DNA of 64,000 nt from Pseudomonas sp. G34 (GTDB taxonomy: Bacteria > Pseudomonadota > Gammaproteobacteria > Pseudomonadales > Pseudomonadaceae). The notes beneath the pieces were generated by a model. That model did no database searches and was not told where the DNA came from. It worked only from the letters and a program-made list of their open reading frames with translations. Shown piece by piece: positions 20,549 through 28,867 of this stretch. Location of the stretch: contig NZ_JAVHZV010000029.1 in the NCBI RefSeq assembly GCF_031119625.1, positions 248,001 to 312,000 on the forward strand, written 5' to 3'. The position numbers and the translations under genes were made by a program. The number at the start of each line of letters is the position of its first letter. The first letter of the stretch is position 1.

Positions 20549-21242
20549 CAGCGTCGCTCCAACTGGTCGGCAGCTTCTGGGCGGCACCGTGGAACAGCAC
20601 GCGCTGGTTGAGCACGGTCACCGACTGGGCGATACGCCGCACCTGTTCGAGGTCGTGGTTGATCCACACGATGGTGACGCCGCTGGCGTGCAGTTCCTGC
20701 ACCAGGTTCTCCACCAACTGCAGCCCTGGCTTGTCGATCCCGGCGGTGGGTTCATCGAGAATCAGCAGGCGCGGCAACGGCGTGATGGCCTGGGCCAGCA
20801 GCACGCGCTGGCGCTGGCCGCCAGACAGACTACCAAACGCCTTATGGCCCATGCCGGCCACGCCGGTACGCTGCAGCGCCTCGGCATTGGCCGCCCTGGC
20901 CGCCCGGCTGGAGCCCAGAAAGGCTGGCCGGCGCTGGCCGAGCAAGGCCATCACGTCATAGACGGTCATCGGTACGTTGCGGTCGAAGTCCGCCAGTTGC
21001 GGCACATAGCCCACCGGGTGGCTGGGCTCGCCATCGATGCGGATGCTGCCGGTATGCGGCATCTGCCCCAGCAGCGCACGCACCAGTGAGGTCTTGCCGC
21101 CGCCATTGGGGCCGACCAGGCAATGCAGCGCACCGGCCTCGACCTGGAAGTTCACCGCGTCCAGCACATGGCTGCCGCCCAACTTCAGGGATACGTTCGC
21201 GAACACCAGGGCGGGGCCGCGCAGGCTGTTTTGCTTGCTCAT
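20541..21242 (-). CDS. ZnuC-like metal ABC transporter ATPase
   Basis: 233 residues: Walker A GPNGGGKTS, signature [13 protein letters not shown], Walker B LLILDEPTAGID, switch histidine in WINHDLEQV. Canonical order and length for the zinc/manganese-type importers. Start ATG 21242 overlaps the upstream binding-protein stop by 4 nt; the frame upstream of it is a shadow. Confidence 0.93.
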   Translation of the reverse strand: MSKQNSLRGPALVFANVSLKLGGSHVLDAVNFQVEAGALHCLVGPNGGGKTSLVRALLGQMPHTGSIRIDGEPSHPVGYVPQLADFDRNVPMTVYDVMALLGQRRPAFLGSSRAARAANAEALQRTGVAGMGHKAFGSLSGGQRQRVLLAQAITPLPRLLILDEPTAGIDKPGLQLVENLVQELHASGVTIVWINHDLEQVRRIAQSVTVLNQRVLFHGAAQKLPTSWSDADE

Positions 21243-22171
21243 TGCTGGGTGTACTCGACGGCTTCGGCCAGGGTTTCCAGGTTTTCGCGCATGGCGACTT
21301 CGAACTCGTCGGCGCTGTAGGTGCCGCCGGTGATGTGGGACAGGGCGAATACCTTCACCCCGGTGGCCGCCTCGATGGGCTTGGCCAGGTCGAGGGAAAA
21401 GGTCTTCTCGGCGAACAGTACCCGCACCTGGGCCTTCTTGATGGCTTCGATGGTGTTGGCCAGCTGCCGCGCGGTCGGTGCTACGCCGTGGCGGGGTTCG
21501 ATCACTGCACTGACGAACAGGCCGAACTCCTGCATCAGGTAGTCGTAGCCGGCGTGGGTGGTGGCGCAGCGGAAGGTGGACAGGTCCAGCCCGGCAAAGC
21601 GGCTCATGAACTGGGCACGCAGCGCGCGAATGCGCCCGGCGTAGGCCATGGCGTTGCGCCGGTAGAGGGCGGCGTTGTCCGGGTCCAGCTCGCCAAGGCG
21701 GCGGGCGATTTCGAACACCTGCTGGATCGCCGCCGTGGTAGAAACGAAGGTATGTGGGTTGACCACCTTGGCGCCGCTCTGGTCGCCGCCAACCGGGATC
21801 AGCGCGACCGAGGCATTGGCCTGGATGATCGGCAGGTTCGCGCTGCGCCCGGCCGCCTTGACGATGGCCCCGGCCCACTCGTCGTGGCCGATGCCGTTGA
21901 CCACCAGGGCATCGAGGGTCATCGCGCGGGTGATGTCGGCAGGCTGCGGCTGATAGTTGTGCGGGTTGGCTGCACCCGGAATCAGCGCCACCACCTCGGC
22001 GCGGTCGCCGACGATATTGGCGACGAAACTGTAGTAGGGGTGCAGCGTCACGCCGATCTTGAGTTTCTTCGCGGCCGCCTGCGCATGGCCGGCCAGGGCC
22101 AGTGCGGGGAGCAGCACCAGCAGGGCGAGGCAGGCGCGCAGCCGTGGCCGACGTGTTGGGCAGGTAATCAT
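21239..22171 (-). CDS. ZnuA-like periplasmic metal-binding protein (canonical ligands present)
   Basis: 310-residue cluster A-I binding protein with signal peptide (ending AGHAQA). Candidate metal ligands are in place: histidine in NPHNYQPQPAD, in VVNPHTFVSTT and in CATTHAGYDYLMQEFG, with a late acidic site in the EKTFSLDLAKPIEAATG part. There is no His-rich loop of the kind seen in ZnuA proper, so the metal could be zinc, manganese, copper or another ion. Translationally coupled to the ATPase (4-nt overlap) and to the DUF6162 gene (4-nt overlap). Confidence 0.9.
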   Translation of the reverse strand: MITCPTRRPRLRACLALLVLLPALALAGHAQAAAKKLKIGVTLHPYYSFVANIVGDRAEVVALIPGAANPHNYQPQPADITRAMTLDALVVNGIGHDEWAGAIVKAAGRSANLPIIQANASVALIPVGGDQSGAKVVNPHTFVSTTAAIQQVFEIARRLGELDPDNAALYRRNAMAYAGRIRALRAQFMSRFAGLDLSTFRCATTHAGYDYLMQEFGLFVSAVIEPRHGVAPTARQLANTIEAIKKAQVRVLFAEKTFSLDLAKPIEAATGVKVFALSHITGGTYSADEFEVAMRENLETLAEAVEYTQQ

Positions 22172-22896
22172 GGCTGGGTTCCTTTCACACGTTCGATTTC
22201 ACTGTTGCCGTCGTAGGCGATGACCTGCCGCCAGCCCTTGCTGACCAGCGATTCCGGCTTGACGATGCCGGGGTAGGGCGCGTTCGGGTCCGGGTGCACC
22301 CAGATGGTTGCCTGGTTGGCCCACATCACTCCAGCGTGGGCATGGCCGATCACCAGCAGGTAAGCGCTCTGCCCCGGCAGGTGCCCCCCCGAGCCGTAGT
22401 AAACGGCGGCGCCCTGGCCCTGGGTGGCCTGGGAAACCTGGCTGGGGCTCTGCGCCGAACTGGCGGCTTCACCGTCAGGGGTGCGCGCATGGGCCTGGTG
22501 GCTGCCCGGTAGAATCAGTTGCCAGTGCACCTCGCCGTTGCCCTTCCAGAACGCGTCACGATAGAAGGGTGGCAGGACGATCTTCTGGGCGTGCTCCAGG
22601 GTGATCCAGCCGCCGGTGTCGTTGTTGTTCCAGATGATTTCCTCACCCGCCGGCAGCAGCGCGCTGTGAATCGCCTGGTCGACCGCATTCAAACCGTCGA
22701 ACGAGCGCACCTGCCAGCTCAATGCCGCGGGTGGGCCAACCTCCCGCGGGCGCAGCAGCAGGTAACCGGCTACGCAAGCGATCACCCCGAGGGTCAGCAG
22801 CACCATGGCCAGCGACTCCCAGCGCCCGGAGGCGGGGTTCACGACCCGGCCCGCGGGCGGCGCGGCATCGCGGTCGTTCAGCGGTAGGCTGGCCAT
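22168..22896 (-). CDS. DUF6162-family membrane-anchored protein
   Basis: 242 residues: short cytoplasmic start, one membrane segment around SLAMVLLTLGVIACVAGYLLL (residues 29-48), then a periplasmic domain with FYRDAFWKGNGEVHW, VIGHAHAGVMW and TIWVHPDPNAPYPG. Several histidines in the periplasmic part could bind metal. The family is known mainly from its association with metal ABC importers; its role is undefined. Start ATG 22896 overlaps the previous stop by one base (TGATG). Confidence 0.75.
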   Translation of the reverse strand: MASLPLNDRDAAPPAGRVVNPASGRWESLAMVLLTLGVIACVAGYLLLRPREVGPPAALSWQVRSFDGLNAVDQAIHSALLPAGEEIIWNNNDTGGWITLEHAQKIVLPPFYRDAFWKGNGEVHWQLILPGSHQAHARTPDGEAASSAQSPSQVSQATQGQGAAVYYGSGGHLPGQSAYLLVIGHAHAGVMWANQATIWVHPDPNAPYPGIVKPESLVSKGWRQVIAYDGNSEIERVKGTQP

Positions 22897-23384
22897 CAGA
22901 CGAACGCGATCCAGCGGCCGAGAAAGATCACCCCGGTCCACAATGCCAGCGAACTGAACCCGGCGATTCGCGCCTGGGTCGGCGGTGGCAGGTCGGTGTC
23001 CCACTCATGGATGCGGCGAAACGCGCCGAGGTGAAAGATCGCCATGTTCAGGCCGGCCAGGCCCAGCAGGCCCATCTTGCAGAGGAACATGGGGTTCTCG
23101 GCGTAGGTGGTGGCGTTGGCCATGAACATCAGCACGCCGGTCACCACGCACGTCACGAAGGCGGCCCAGGTAAAGGGCAGCATTTCCTTGATCAGCCGCA
23201 GCGCGCCTGGGCGGTGCGCGGCGATGCCGAGCAGGCGCAGGTCGACCACCACGATGGTGCCCAGCACCAGGGCGATGCCGATGACATGCAGCGACTCCAG
23301 GGCCGGAAAGCAGGTGTCGGACTCGCGGATCAGCGTGGCGATCGCGGTGTCCTGCAGGGTTTGCAGCAGTGATTGAATGTCCAT
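22896..23384 (-). CDS. DUF6644-family four-helix membrane protein (copy A)
   Basis: 162 residues with four predicted membrane segments, conserved pattern ESLHVIGIALVLGTIVVVDLRLLG near the N-terminus and WTGVIFLGRWIAF at the end. Conserved histidines (LHVIG, IFHLGAF) suggest heme or metal coordination, but this is inference. A paralogue of the same length lies immediately upstream, 27 nt away. Confidence 0.75.
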   Translation of the reverse strand: MDIQSLLQTLQDTAIATLIRESDTCFPALESLHVIGIALVLGTIVVVDLRLLGIAAHRPGALRLIKEMLPFTWAAFVTCVVTGVLMFMANATTYAENPMFLCKMGLLGLAGLNMAIFHLGAFRRIHEWDTDLPPPTQARIAGFSSLALWTGVIFLGRWIAFV

Positions 23385-23411
23385 GACGGCTACCTGAGAG
23401 CGTTGGATGAA

Positions 23412-23900
23412 TTAGATCGAGTAGGCGATCCAGCGACCGCAGAAGATCACCACGCACCACAGCGCGATCGACAGCCAGGCCAGCACCTTGATGCCAGGGT
23501 GAATGGCATCGCTTTGCGGCCCGCCGGGAGCCGGCTTGAGCAGCGGTCGGCGGATGCTCCAGGCCACCGCGAAGGCGCCGATCACCAGGGCCATCTTCAG
23601 CCAGAAGGTGGAGTTGACCAGTACCCGGTCCGGCTCGCCGATGATCATGATCAGGCCGGTGGCCAGCAGCACCAGCAGGGCGTTGCGCATCCACGGGTAG
23701 TAGCGGGCTATCACCTCGCGGGCCGGGCGATCGACGGCCAGTACGCCGGCCAGGCGCAGGTCGGAGATCACCGCGGAGCCGAAGATCGCGGCGATGGCGA
23801 CGATGTGGATGCTCTGCACGGTGGGCACCACCCAGAGCATGTCCCGGATGGAGGTGCTCAGCGATGACGCGTAGAGCCAGGCAATGAATTCCGCTGACAT
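23412..23900 (-). CDS. DUF6644-family four-helix membrane protein (copy B)
   Basis: 162 residues, same fold pattern as copy A: QSIHIVAIAAIFGSAVISDLRLAG, IARYYPWMRNALLVLLATG and WCVVIFCGRWIAYS. The two copies clearly derive from a common ancestor but are well diverged, so they may form a heterodimer. Lies 21 nt downstream of the hydrolase gene, in the same operon. Confidence 0.75.
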   Translation of the reverse strand: MSAEFIAWLYASSLSTSIRDMLWVVPTVQSIHIVAIAAIFGSAVISDLRLAGVLAVDRPAREVIARYYPWMRNALLVLLATGLIMIIGEPDRVLVNSTFWLKMALVIGAFAVAWSIRRPLLKPAPGGPQSDAIHPGIKVLAWLSIALWCVVIFCGRWIAYSI

Positions 23901-23921
23901 CGGTTGTCTCCCTGATGCGGG

Positions 23922-25430
23922 TTAGAAGTCGTGGGGTTTGGCGATCGGTTGCAGGCCCTTGGCGTCCTCGGGCAGCAGGTAGCCTTCGCGCACCGAGCGC
24001 GCCTTGGCATCTTCGAAGGCCTTCTGGTACTGCGCGTAGCTGCCGTAGCGCTTGCGCAGCGCTTGCCGCGAATACGCCACCTTGGTGTCGTAAATCAGCC
24101 CGCAAGCGGTTTCCTGGTCGGTGAGGTAGGTGGCGCTGGGCGCCTGGATCCACGGCGGCCGTACGCCGCCTAGCAGGTTGCCGGTAGCGGCGTCGCGCAC
24201 CGCGCTATTGCCCTGGCGTGGCACGCGCGGGGCCTTGGGCATCGGCTTGCCGTCACGAACCCAGCGGTCCATGCCGTCGAGCAGCGCCGCGATGACCAGC
24301 TCCGCCGGCTCGTCGTAGAGCGTCAGGCAGCGCGGGTCGTTGCCCTTGCCGACATCGGCGGCGAGGCGTTCGCTGTGCTGGGTGCCGAGATCGGCCAGGC
24401 GCAGGTGCGGCATGCCGGTCACTTCGTAGTAACGAAGCTTGGGTGTGTCGGTATCGGCGGGCAGGGCGATGCCTTCGAGCACGTCGTGCATCAGCTCGGA
24501 CTGGCTGTAGACGGTCACGAAAGGCGCGTCGCCCGGCATCTTGCGCGGCACGCGGATGACATCGCCGCCGACTTCGCCGTAGGCCATGCGGCCGGTCATG
24601 TAGGCGTCGACCAGTGGTTTGCCGTCCGGCATGCGCCACTGCTGGTGGCGCCCCTGGTCGAGGTAGTCCATCCACACCTGGGCGGTCACTGCCCAGCTGT
24701 TGACGTACACGCGCTTGACCTCGAGCCCGGCCAGCGGGCCTTTTGGCGTGTGGCTCTTGAGCAGCAGCGCCAGTTGCGCGCCGATGCCCTGGGATTGCGG
24801 CACGAAGGGATCCGGCGCGTCGCCGCGGGTGAACTGCCTGGCATCGTAATAGCTGCCCAGAGGCGCGTAGCGGGCGTAGTCGAAGCGGCGCATGAAGTCG
24901 AAGTTGACGATCTTGCCGTACTGGGCGATGCCATCGGCCTCGACGGCCGGGTCAGCGGCGCTGAACTTGGGATCGACCGCGGGTTGGTTGATGTTCAGCG
25001 TGTAACCGACATAGGCATAGCCATGGCGCAGCAGGTAGTCGCGGGTGAGAATCCAGCCCGCGGCGCGCTCGCCGAACCAGCTGAACGGCTCGATGATCAC
25101 CGTGCCGTTGAAACGCGCCGGGTCGGCGGGTTTGCGCACCAGCATGCGGGTGGTATAGGGCGCTTCGAGCAGGGTTTGCCCGGCCGCGGTGATCGCCGGC
25201 GCAACGCCTTGCAGGTAGAACTCCTGCTCGACGTAGCCGTGCGCGTTCAGGTCGGCGTACTCGGTACCCCTGTACGTCGCCGAGGACAGCGGCGGCTTGC
25301 CGGAGTCCGGCACCGCCACGGCGGTGGGCAGGCGCGGCACCTCGGCCAGGGCGCTGGTGGCCAGGGCCAGCGCCAGCAGGGCGCCGTGCATGGCGGGTTG
25401 CAGGATGCTGATTGTTATTGGGCGTTGCAT
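23922..25430 (-). CDS. Secreted alpha/beta-hydrolase-domain protein (large, PF20091-type)
   Basis: 502 residues with a signal peptide (ALALATSALAE). The body resembles the large alpha/beta-hydrolase family often seen in terpenoid and steroid degradation loci: RMLVRKPADPARFNGTVIIEPF, GWILTRDYLLRHGYAYVGYT, VYSQSELMHD, YYEVTGMPHLRLAD (candidate catalytic histidine). The usual nucleophile elbow G-x-S-x-G is not obvious; the likely position reads YVNSWAVTAQVW. It could be an esterase with an unusual elbow, or a binding protein. Substrate unknown. It is 38 nt after the preceding gene in a long operon. Confidence 0.75.
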   Translation of the reverse strand: MQRPITISILQPAMHGALLALALATSALAEVPRLPTAVAVPDSGKPPLSSATYRGTEYADLNAHGYVEQEFYLQGVAPAITAAGQTLLEAPYTTRMLVRKPADPARFNGTVIIEPFSWFGERAAGWILTRDYLLRHGYAYVGYTLNINQPAVDPKFSAADPAVEADGIAQYGKIVNFDFMRRFDYARYAPLGSYYDARQFTRGDAPDPFVPQSQGIGAQLALLLKSHTPKGPLAGLEVKRVYVNSWAVTAQVWMDYLDQGRHQQWRMPDGKPLVDAYMTGRMAYGEVGGDVIRVPRKMPGDAPFVTVYSQSELMHDVLEGIALPADTDTPKLRYYEVTGMPHLRLADLGTQHSERLAADVGKGNDPRCLTLYDEPAELVIAALLDGMDRWVRDGKPMPKAPRVPRQGNSAVRDAATGNLLGGVRPPWIQAPSATYLTDQETACGLIYDTKVAYSRQALRKRYGSYAQYQKAFEDAKARSVREGYLLPEDAKGLQPIAKPHDF

Positions 25431-25468
25431 CCGATCCTCTCCTGATGATGGTCGACAGTGGCTGTTAC

Positions 25469-26224
25469 TCAGTCCGTTTTAAGGGTGGCCTTGCCTTCGC
25501 TGTCGATGACGATCTGGTTGTTCTCGCAGACGTATTCCTCGATGCGGTAGTCCGAGCGCTTGTATTCGAAGGTGAATTCGTAGGGCTTGGTGAGGATCTG
25601 CGGATCCTCGATCACCACATGGTTCTGCAGGTGATCGGGCGCGGTGAGGCGGATGTGCTCGGTGATCTTCACCTTCTCGCTGTGCGGCACGTCGTAGAAG
25701 GTCACGTCGGTGCGGATGGCGCGGGTTTCCACGACCAGGGTGTCGCCCTGCCAGCGGCCGCGTGAGTGGCCTTGATAAACCGGGTCGAGTTCGTCCAGTG
25801 GCGGCAGCGGCTCGTTGAGGATGATGCGGCGCACCTGCTGCAGGTATTCGCCAAGCACGATCACGTTGTTGTCGTCATAAATGATCTGGATCGGAAACAG
25901 CGCCGCCATCAGCGTCGGCATGCCCTCCGGCAAACACCTGGCGCTGGTGGTGGCCAGGGGCGTGCCAGCCTGGTTGGCCTCGGCCTGCCTCTTCTTCAGC
26001 TCGGTGTACTGGCTGGCGTATGGCTCCTTGAGCGGCATGGGGCCGCCAGGCAGCACCGGGTCATCCGGATCTTCGCCGAACCAGTCGTCCGGGGTGCGCT
26101 CCCAGGTGCCGCTGATGTTGGGCTTTTTCGCAGCGATTTCGGCCGCACCGCTGGTGGCGGCCAGGGCCATGCAAAGGGCGCCCAGGAACAACGCTACCGG
26201 TGCCAGGTGTCGTGTCGGTTTCAT
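25469..26224 (-). CDS. Exported protein of unknown function
   Basis: 251 residues with signal peptide (ALAATSGAAE), then ISGTWERTPDDWFGEDPDDP, LFPIQIIYDDNNVIVLGEY, YQGHSRGRWQGDTLVVETR and a C-terminal YRIEEYVCENNQI. The GrWqGDTLVV...EYvCeNN pattern belongs to a widespread family of secreted proteins of soil bacteria with no defined function, often found beside DUF6152 proteins as here. Same operon as its neighbours (54 nt from the DUF6152 gene, 38 nt to the hydrolase). Confidence 0.7.
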   Translation of the reverse strand: MKPTRHLAPVALFLGALCMALAATSGAAEIAAKKPNISGTWERTPDDWFGEDPDDPVLPGGPMPLKEPYASQYTELKKRQAEANQAGTPLATTSARCLPEGMPTLMAALFPIQIIYDDNNVIVLGEYLQQVRRIILNEPLPPLDELDPVYQGHSRGRWQGDTLVVETRAIRTDVTFYDVPHSEKVKITEHIRLTAPDHLQNHVVIEDPQILTKPYEFTFEYKRSDYRIEEYVCENNQIVIDSEGKATLKTD

Positions 26225-26278
26225 GCAGATGTCTCCAGCCTGTGGATTCAGAGCGGTGGTGGTGCAGGGCAGCAGCGG

Positions 26279-26671
26279 TCAGCCGCCACCGGTGAGCACC
26301 GTGTCGCCAATCTTGATCTCGACCAGCAGCCCGCCAGGCTCGCCGTTCTTCAGGGGCTTGAAGGTCACCTCGGCCTCATCGCCCGCCTTGATCAGGTTGG
26401 CCTTCCAGCCCATGCGCCTGAGCGCATTGACGCTGCCGGTCTCGATCTTGAAGTGCTGCTCAGGTGGGCCGGGAGCGTCGACATAGATGGCGACGTGGGG
26501 GTTGGTCCAGGCGAAGCGCGAAACCACGCCCTTGATGGTGACCGTCTTGGTCTGGTCGAAAATCGCGAAGGAATGGTGGGCGCTGACCACGCCGGGGAGG
26601 GCGCAGGTGAAGAGGGCTGCGAGCAGCCAGCGGCGCTGACGGAAAAGCGGGGGGAACGACATGAGCGTCAT
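26279..26671 (-). CDS. DUF6152-family periplasmic protein
   Basis: 130 residues. The signal peptide ends GVVSA before HHSFAIFDQTKTVTIKG, so cleavage leaves His-His at the mature N-terminus; HHSF at this spot, followed by FAWTNPHVAIYV, is typical of the family. Function is not known; an N-terminal histidine could take part in metal binding as in copper histidine-brace proteins. First gene of the long minus-strand operon. ATG 26671 is preceded by GAGG at good spacing. One copy of the shared TTTGGGATA motif lies about 64 bp upstream. Confidence 0.8.
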   Translation of the reverse strand: MTLMSFPPLFRQRRWLLAALFTCALPGVVSAHHSFAIFDQTKTVTIKGVVSRFAWTNPHVAIYVDAPGPPEQHFKIETGSVNALRRMGWKANLIKAGDEAEVTFKPLKNGEPGGLLVEIKIGDTVLTGGG

Positions 26672-26734
26672 GACAGGTACCTCGGTTCTTATTTGTTCTT
26701 ATGGGCCGAGCATAGGGCCGGGGGCCTGCTGGGC

Positions 26735-26755
26735 CTTATCCCAAAATGGCAATGA
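26735..26755 (-). promoter_or_regulatory. Regulon motif, site A (upstream of the DUF6152/metal-importer operon)
   Basis: Read toward the minus-strand operon the site is TCATTGCCATTTTGGGATAAG; its near edge is about 64 bp from the start codon at 26671. It shares TTTGGGATA and an upstream TTGC with sites at 26826-26847 and 32431-32452. A downstream TATGCT could serve as -10. Binding by the AraC-type regulator encoded at 32560 is inferred. Confidence 0.5.
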
Positions 26756-26825
26756 ATGACGGCGGGGCGGTCGTTTTTGGCGCAGGCGCTGGCGCGATGA
26801 GGGCGAAAGTGCGCGCGCAGCGTAG

Positions 26826-26847
26826 TTCGTTGCTGATTTGGGATACC
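26826..26847 (+). promoter_or_regulatory. Regulon motif, site B (upstream of the outer-membrane barrel gene)
   Basis: TTCGTTGCTGATTTGGGATACC faces the barrel gene and ends 66 bp before its start codon at 26914. Same orientation and distance relative to its gene as sites A and C. The 242-bp region 26672-26913 between the two divergent operons holds both sites and no gene. Confidence 0.5.
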
Positions 26848-26913
26848 GCTGCCGGGGTTGCGGGGAAAACACTCGCGGCTCGCCTCATCAATAACAACAA
26901 CAGGAGAGACGTC

Positions 26914-28248
26914 ATGCGCACCCACAGTTATGCCCCGGTCTTGTCACTGCTCGCCCTCTGTACGGTCGGCTCCCAGGCCCGGGCCTATGAGCTGTACAAC
27001 GAGAACGACGGCGCCACCGTGCTGAATGCCAACATCTGGGCGGGGGTCGGCTGGTACACCGCCAACGAGAACTACCTGGTTGATCCCGAGCGCGAGCCCG
27101 GGCGAATGCACTGGCAGGAAGGCTTCATCAAATACGGCCTGACCGGCGCCACCGACAAGATCGCAGAGGGTTCGCTATACGGTGGCCTGAGCATGATCAG
27201 TTCGGGATCATTCGGGGATGGCGATCCGGGCGGCCTCACCAATGGCGAAGAACGCCGAACCTCGCTGGAGGATGCCTACCTGGGCTGGAAGTCCGGCGAC
27301 ATGTTCCCGGCCCTGGGCACCGATGGTGTGGATTTCTCCTTCGGCCGGCAGATCGTCACGCTGGACGGCTTTCTGATCACCGATGACGGCTTCTCGCCCG
27401 GGCGTGCCTTCAACCCCATCGAAGGGGTCACCGATGGCCGCTTCGACCGTGGTGGCGCGTTCTACCTGGGCCCGCGCCTGGCGTTCGGCAATTCGGCGGT
27501 ATTGAAGCTCGGCGGTACGGAAGGCCTGCACGGCAGCATGATGTGGCTGAAGATCGACAGCCCGGGGCAGTCCAAGACCGAAGTCGCCGCGGCCACCGTC
27601 GACTACACCACGGCATTCGGCTCGATCGGCTCGACCTACATCCATGGCCTGCACGTCGATGAGCATTACGCCTTTGCCGATCGCATGGAGCGCGAGGGCA
27701 TGGATGTCTACAGCATCCGCGGCCAGGGCAGCGCCGGTATCGAGGACGCCGACTTCGCGTTCGAGGTGGCGCGCCAGGAAAAAAGCTCGGGCTCGCAGCG
27801 GGCGATGTTCTTCGATGCCGGCTACACCTTCAGCGACGTGCGCTGGACGCCTGCGGTCAGTTACCGCTTCTCGCGTTATTCGGAAGGCTGGGACTTCCTG
27901 TTCCAGGGCGGCTATCGCAAGCGCCTGCAGGGCGAAGTCGGCGTGAACTACGCGGGCTCGGTCACCTCGAACATGCGCATCAACGATGTGCAGTTCTCGC
28001 TGCAGCCGACCGACAAGCTGACCCTCAACGCCATGTACTTCAACTTCCACCAGCTGTCGCGGCGTGACGAGCAGGACTACAGCGGCCAGGAGGTCGATCT
28101 GTTCCTGGACTGGATGGTGACCGACAACATCACCCTGTCGCCGCTGGTGGGCTTCTACAAGCCGAACAAATGGCGCGAGAACGGCGGCCTGCAGAGCGGC
28201 CCGGGCACCAATACCTACCTGCAGTTCATCGTCTGGATGGAGTTCTGA
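26914..28248 (+). CDS. Outer-membrane beta-barrel protein (alginate-export-family-like porin)
   Basis: 444 residues with signal peptide (VGSQARA), followed by YELYNENDGATVLNANIWAG and many alternating beta-strand segments, ending TYLQFIVWMEF with a C-terminal phenylalanine, as outer-membrane barrels do. Segments such as FSFGRQIVTLDGFLITDDGF resemble the alginate-export/DUF1302-type barrels that pass hydrophobic or anionic substrates. ATG 26914 follows AGGAGAG; the longer upstream frame is rejected. It diverges from the hydrolase/metal operon and carries the same motif upstream, so it may import the substrate of that system. Confidence 0.8.
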   Translation: MRTHSYAPVLSLLALCTVGSQARAYELYNENDGATVLNANIWAGVGWYTANENYLVDPEREPGRMHWQEGFIKYGLTGATDKIAEGSLYGGLSMISSGSFGDGDPGGLTNGEERRTSLEDAYLGWKSGDMFPALGTDGVDFSFGRQIVTLDGFLITDDGFSPGRAFNPIEGVTDGRFDRGGAFYLGPRLAFGNSAVLKLGGTEGLHGSMMWLKIDSPGQSKTEVAAATVDYTTAFGSIGSTYIHGLHVDEHYAFADRMEREGMDVYSIRGQGSAGIEDADFAFEVARQEKSSGSQRAMFFDAGYTFSDVRWTPAVSYRFSRYSEGWDFLFQGGYRKRLQGEVGVNYAGSVTSNMRINDVQFSLQPTDKLTLNAMYFNFHQLSRRDEQDYSGQEVDLFLDWMVTDNITLSPLVGFYKPNKWRENGGLQSGPGTNTYLQFIVWMEF

Positions 28249-28362
28249 TTCAACGCTATCGGTAACAACCTGTTCATGATTTTTCAGTACAGGCTCGTCG
28301 ACTTTGGCAGCTAAGTGGCGGAAGCGGCCAGTCGCCCCCGTTAGGGTGGCTGGTGATTATCT

Positions 28363-28421
28363 GTGGGAGCGGGCCATGCCCGCGAAAAATCACGGGCATG
28401 GACTGGGCGTCCCCGCCCGTA
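28363..28421. repeat. REP-like palindromic element, copy 1
   Basis: GTGGGAGCGGGCCATGCCCG contains CGGGC/GCCCG as an inverted repeat, as in Pseudomonas REP sequences. It is followed about 25 bp later by CTGGGCGTCCCCGC. A related copy with the same two parts occurs at 61597-61656. Confidence 0.6.
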
Positions 28422-28439
28422 CCGACATGAGTCCGCCAG

Positions 28440-28760
28440 CATTACCGAGTTGTTTATGTGCTCGGTTCCGCTCTGACGAGCGGGTTTCTTTTGGCATTGC
28501 CCCAAAAGAAACCAAAAGGTCTAGCCCCGACATACGGCCCCAGCTTCGCTGGGGTTCCCTCGCTCCATCATTGTTCCGAGGGCCCGCCGCGAAGGGCCAT
28601 CCCTGGCCCATCGCGGCTCTCGCGACATCCATGTCGCTCAACCCTCTCCACAACGATTCCACTCGGCCTCCTGAAGGGGCGATTGGCGTCGTCAGTTACT
28701 TTTGCACGAGAGAAACATAAAAAAGCCAAAGCGCTGGATGTCCGCTTTTGCCTCGTAGCT
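28440..28760. repeat. Dispersed-repeat-like sequence in a 619-bp gap
   Basis: The gap 28249-28867 has no convincing gene. This part contains successive inverted repeats (CCCAGC-TTCG-CTGGGG; GGCCCGCCGCGAAGGGCC) and the phrases GGTTTCTTTTGGC and CCAAAAGAAACCAAAAGG. I recognise the pattern as one found repeatedly between genes in Pseudomonas chromosomes, where short spurious proteins are often annotated on it. Frames on both strands here are of that kind. Copy number in this genome cannot be seen from the window. Confidence 0.45.
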
Positions 28761-28812
28761 GCCGCTTCATGCTCATAAAGATCGTGAATAGGTTCTAAGG
28801 GTTTTCAGCCCG

Positions 28813-28849
28813 CAAAAACAAGCGCCACCCTGAGGTGGCGCTTGTTTTT
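28813..28849. terminator. Bidirectional intrinsic terminator
   Basis: AAAACAAGCGCCACC pairs with GGTGGCGCTTGTTTTT around a CTGA loop, with A-run on the left and T-run on the right. It lies 18 bp beyond the cytochrome b561 stop codon on the minus strand and would end that transcript. Confidence 0.85.
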
Positions 28850-28867
28850 CAGTAGGATTACCGGCCT

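Noticed and set aside
28304-28778. Several short frames (28304-28720, 28390-28662, 28458-28778) as genes
   Set aside because: They cover the dispersed repeat with its hairpins, lack ribosome sites, and match the kind of spurious proteins annotated on such repeats.
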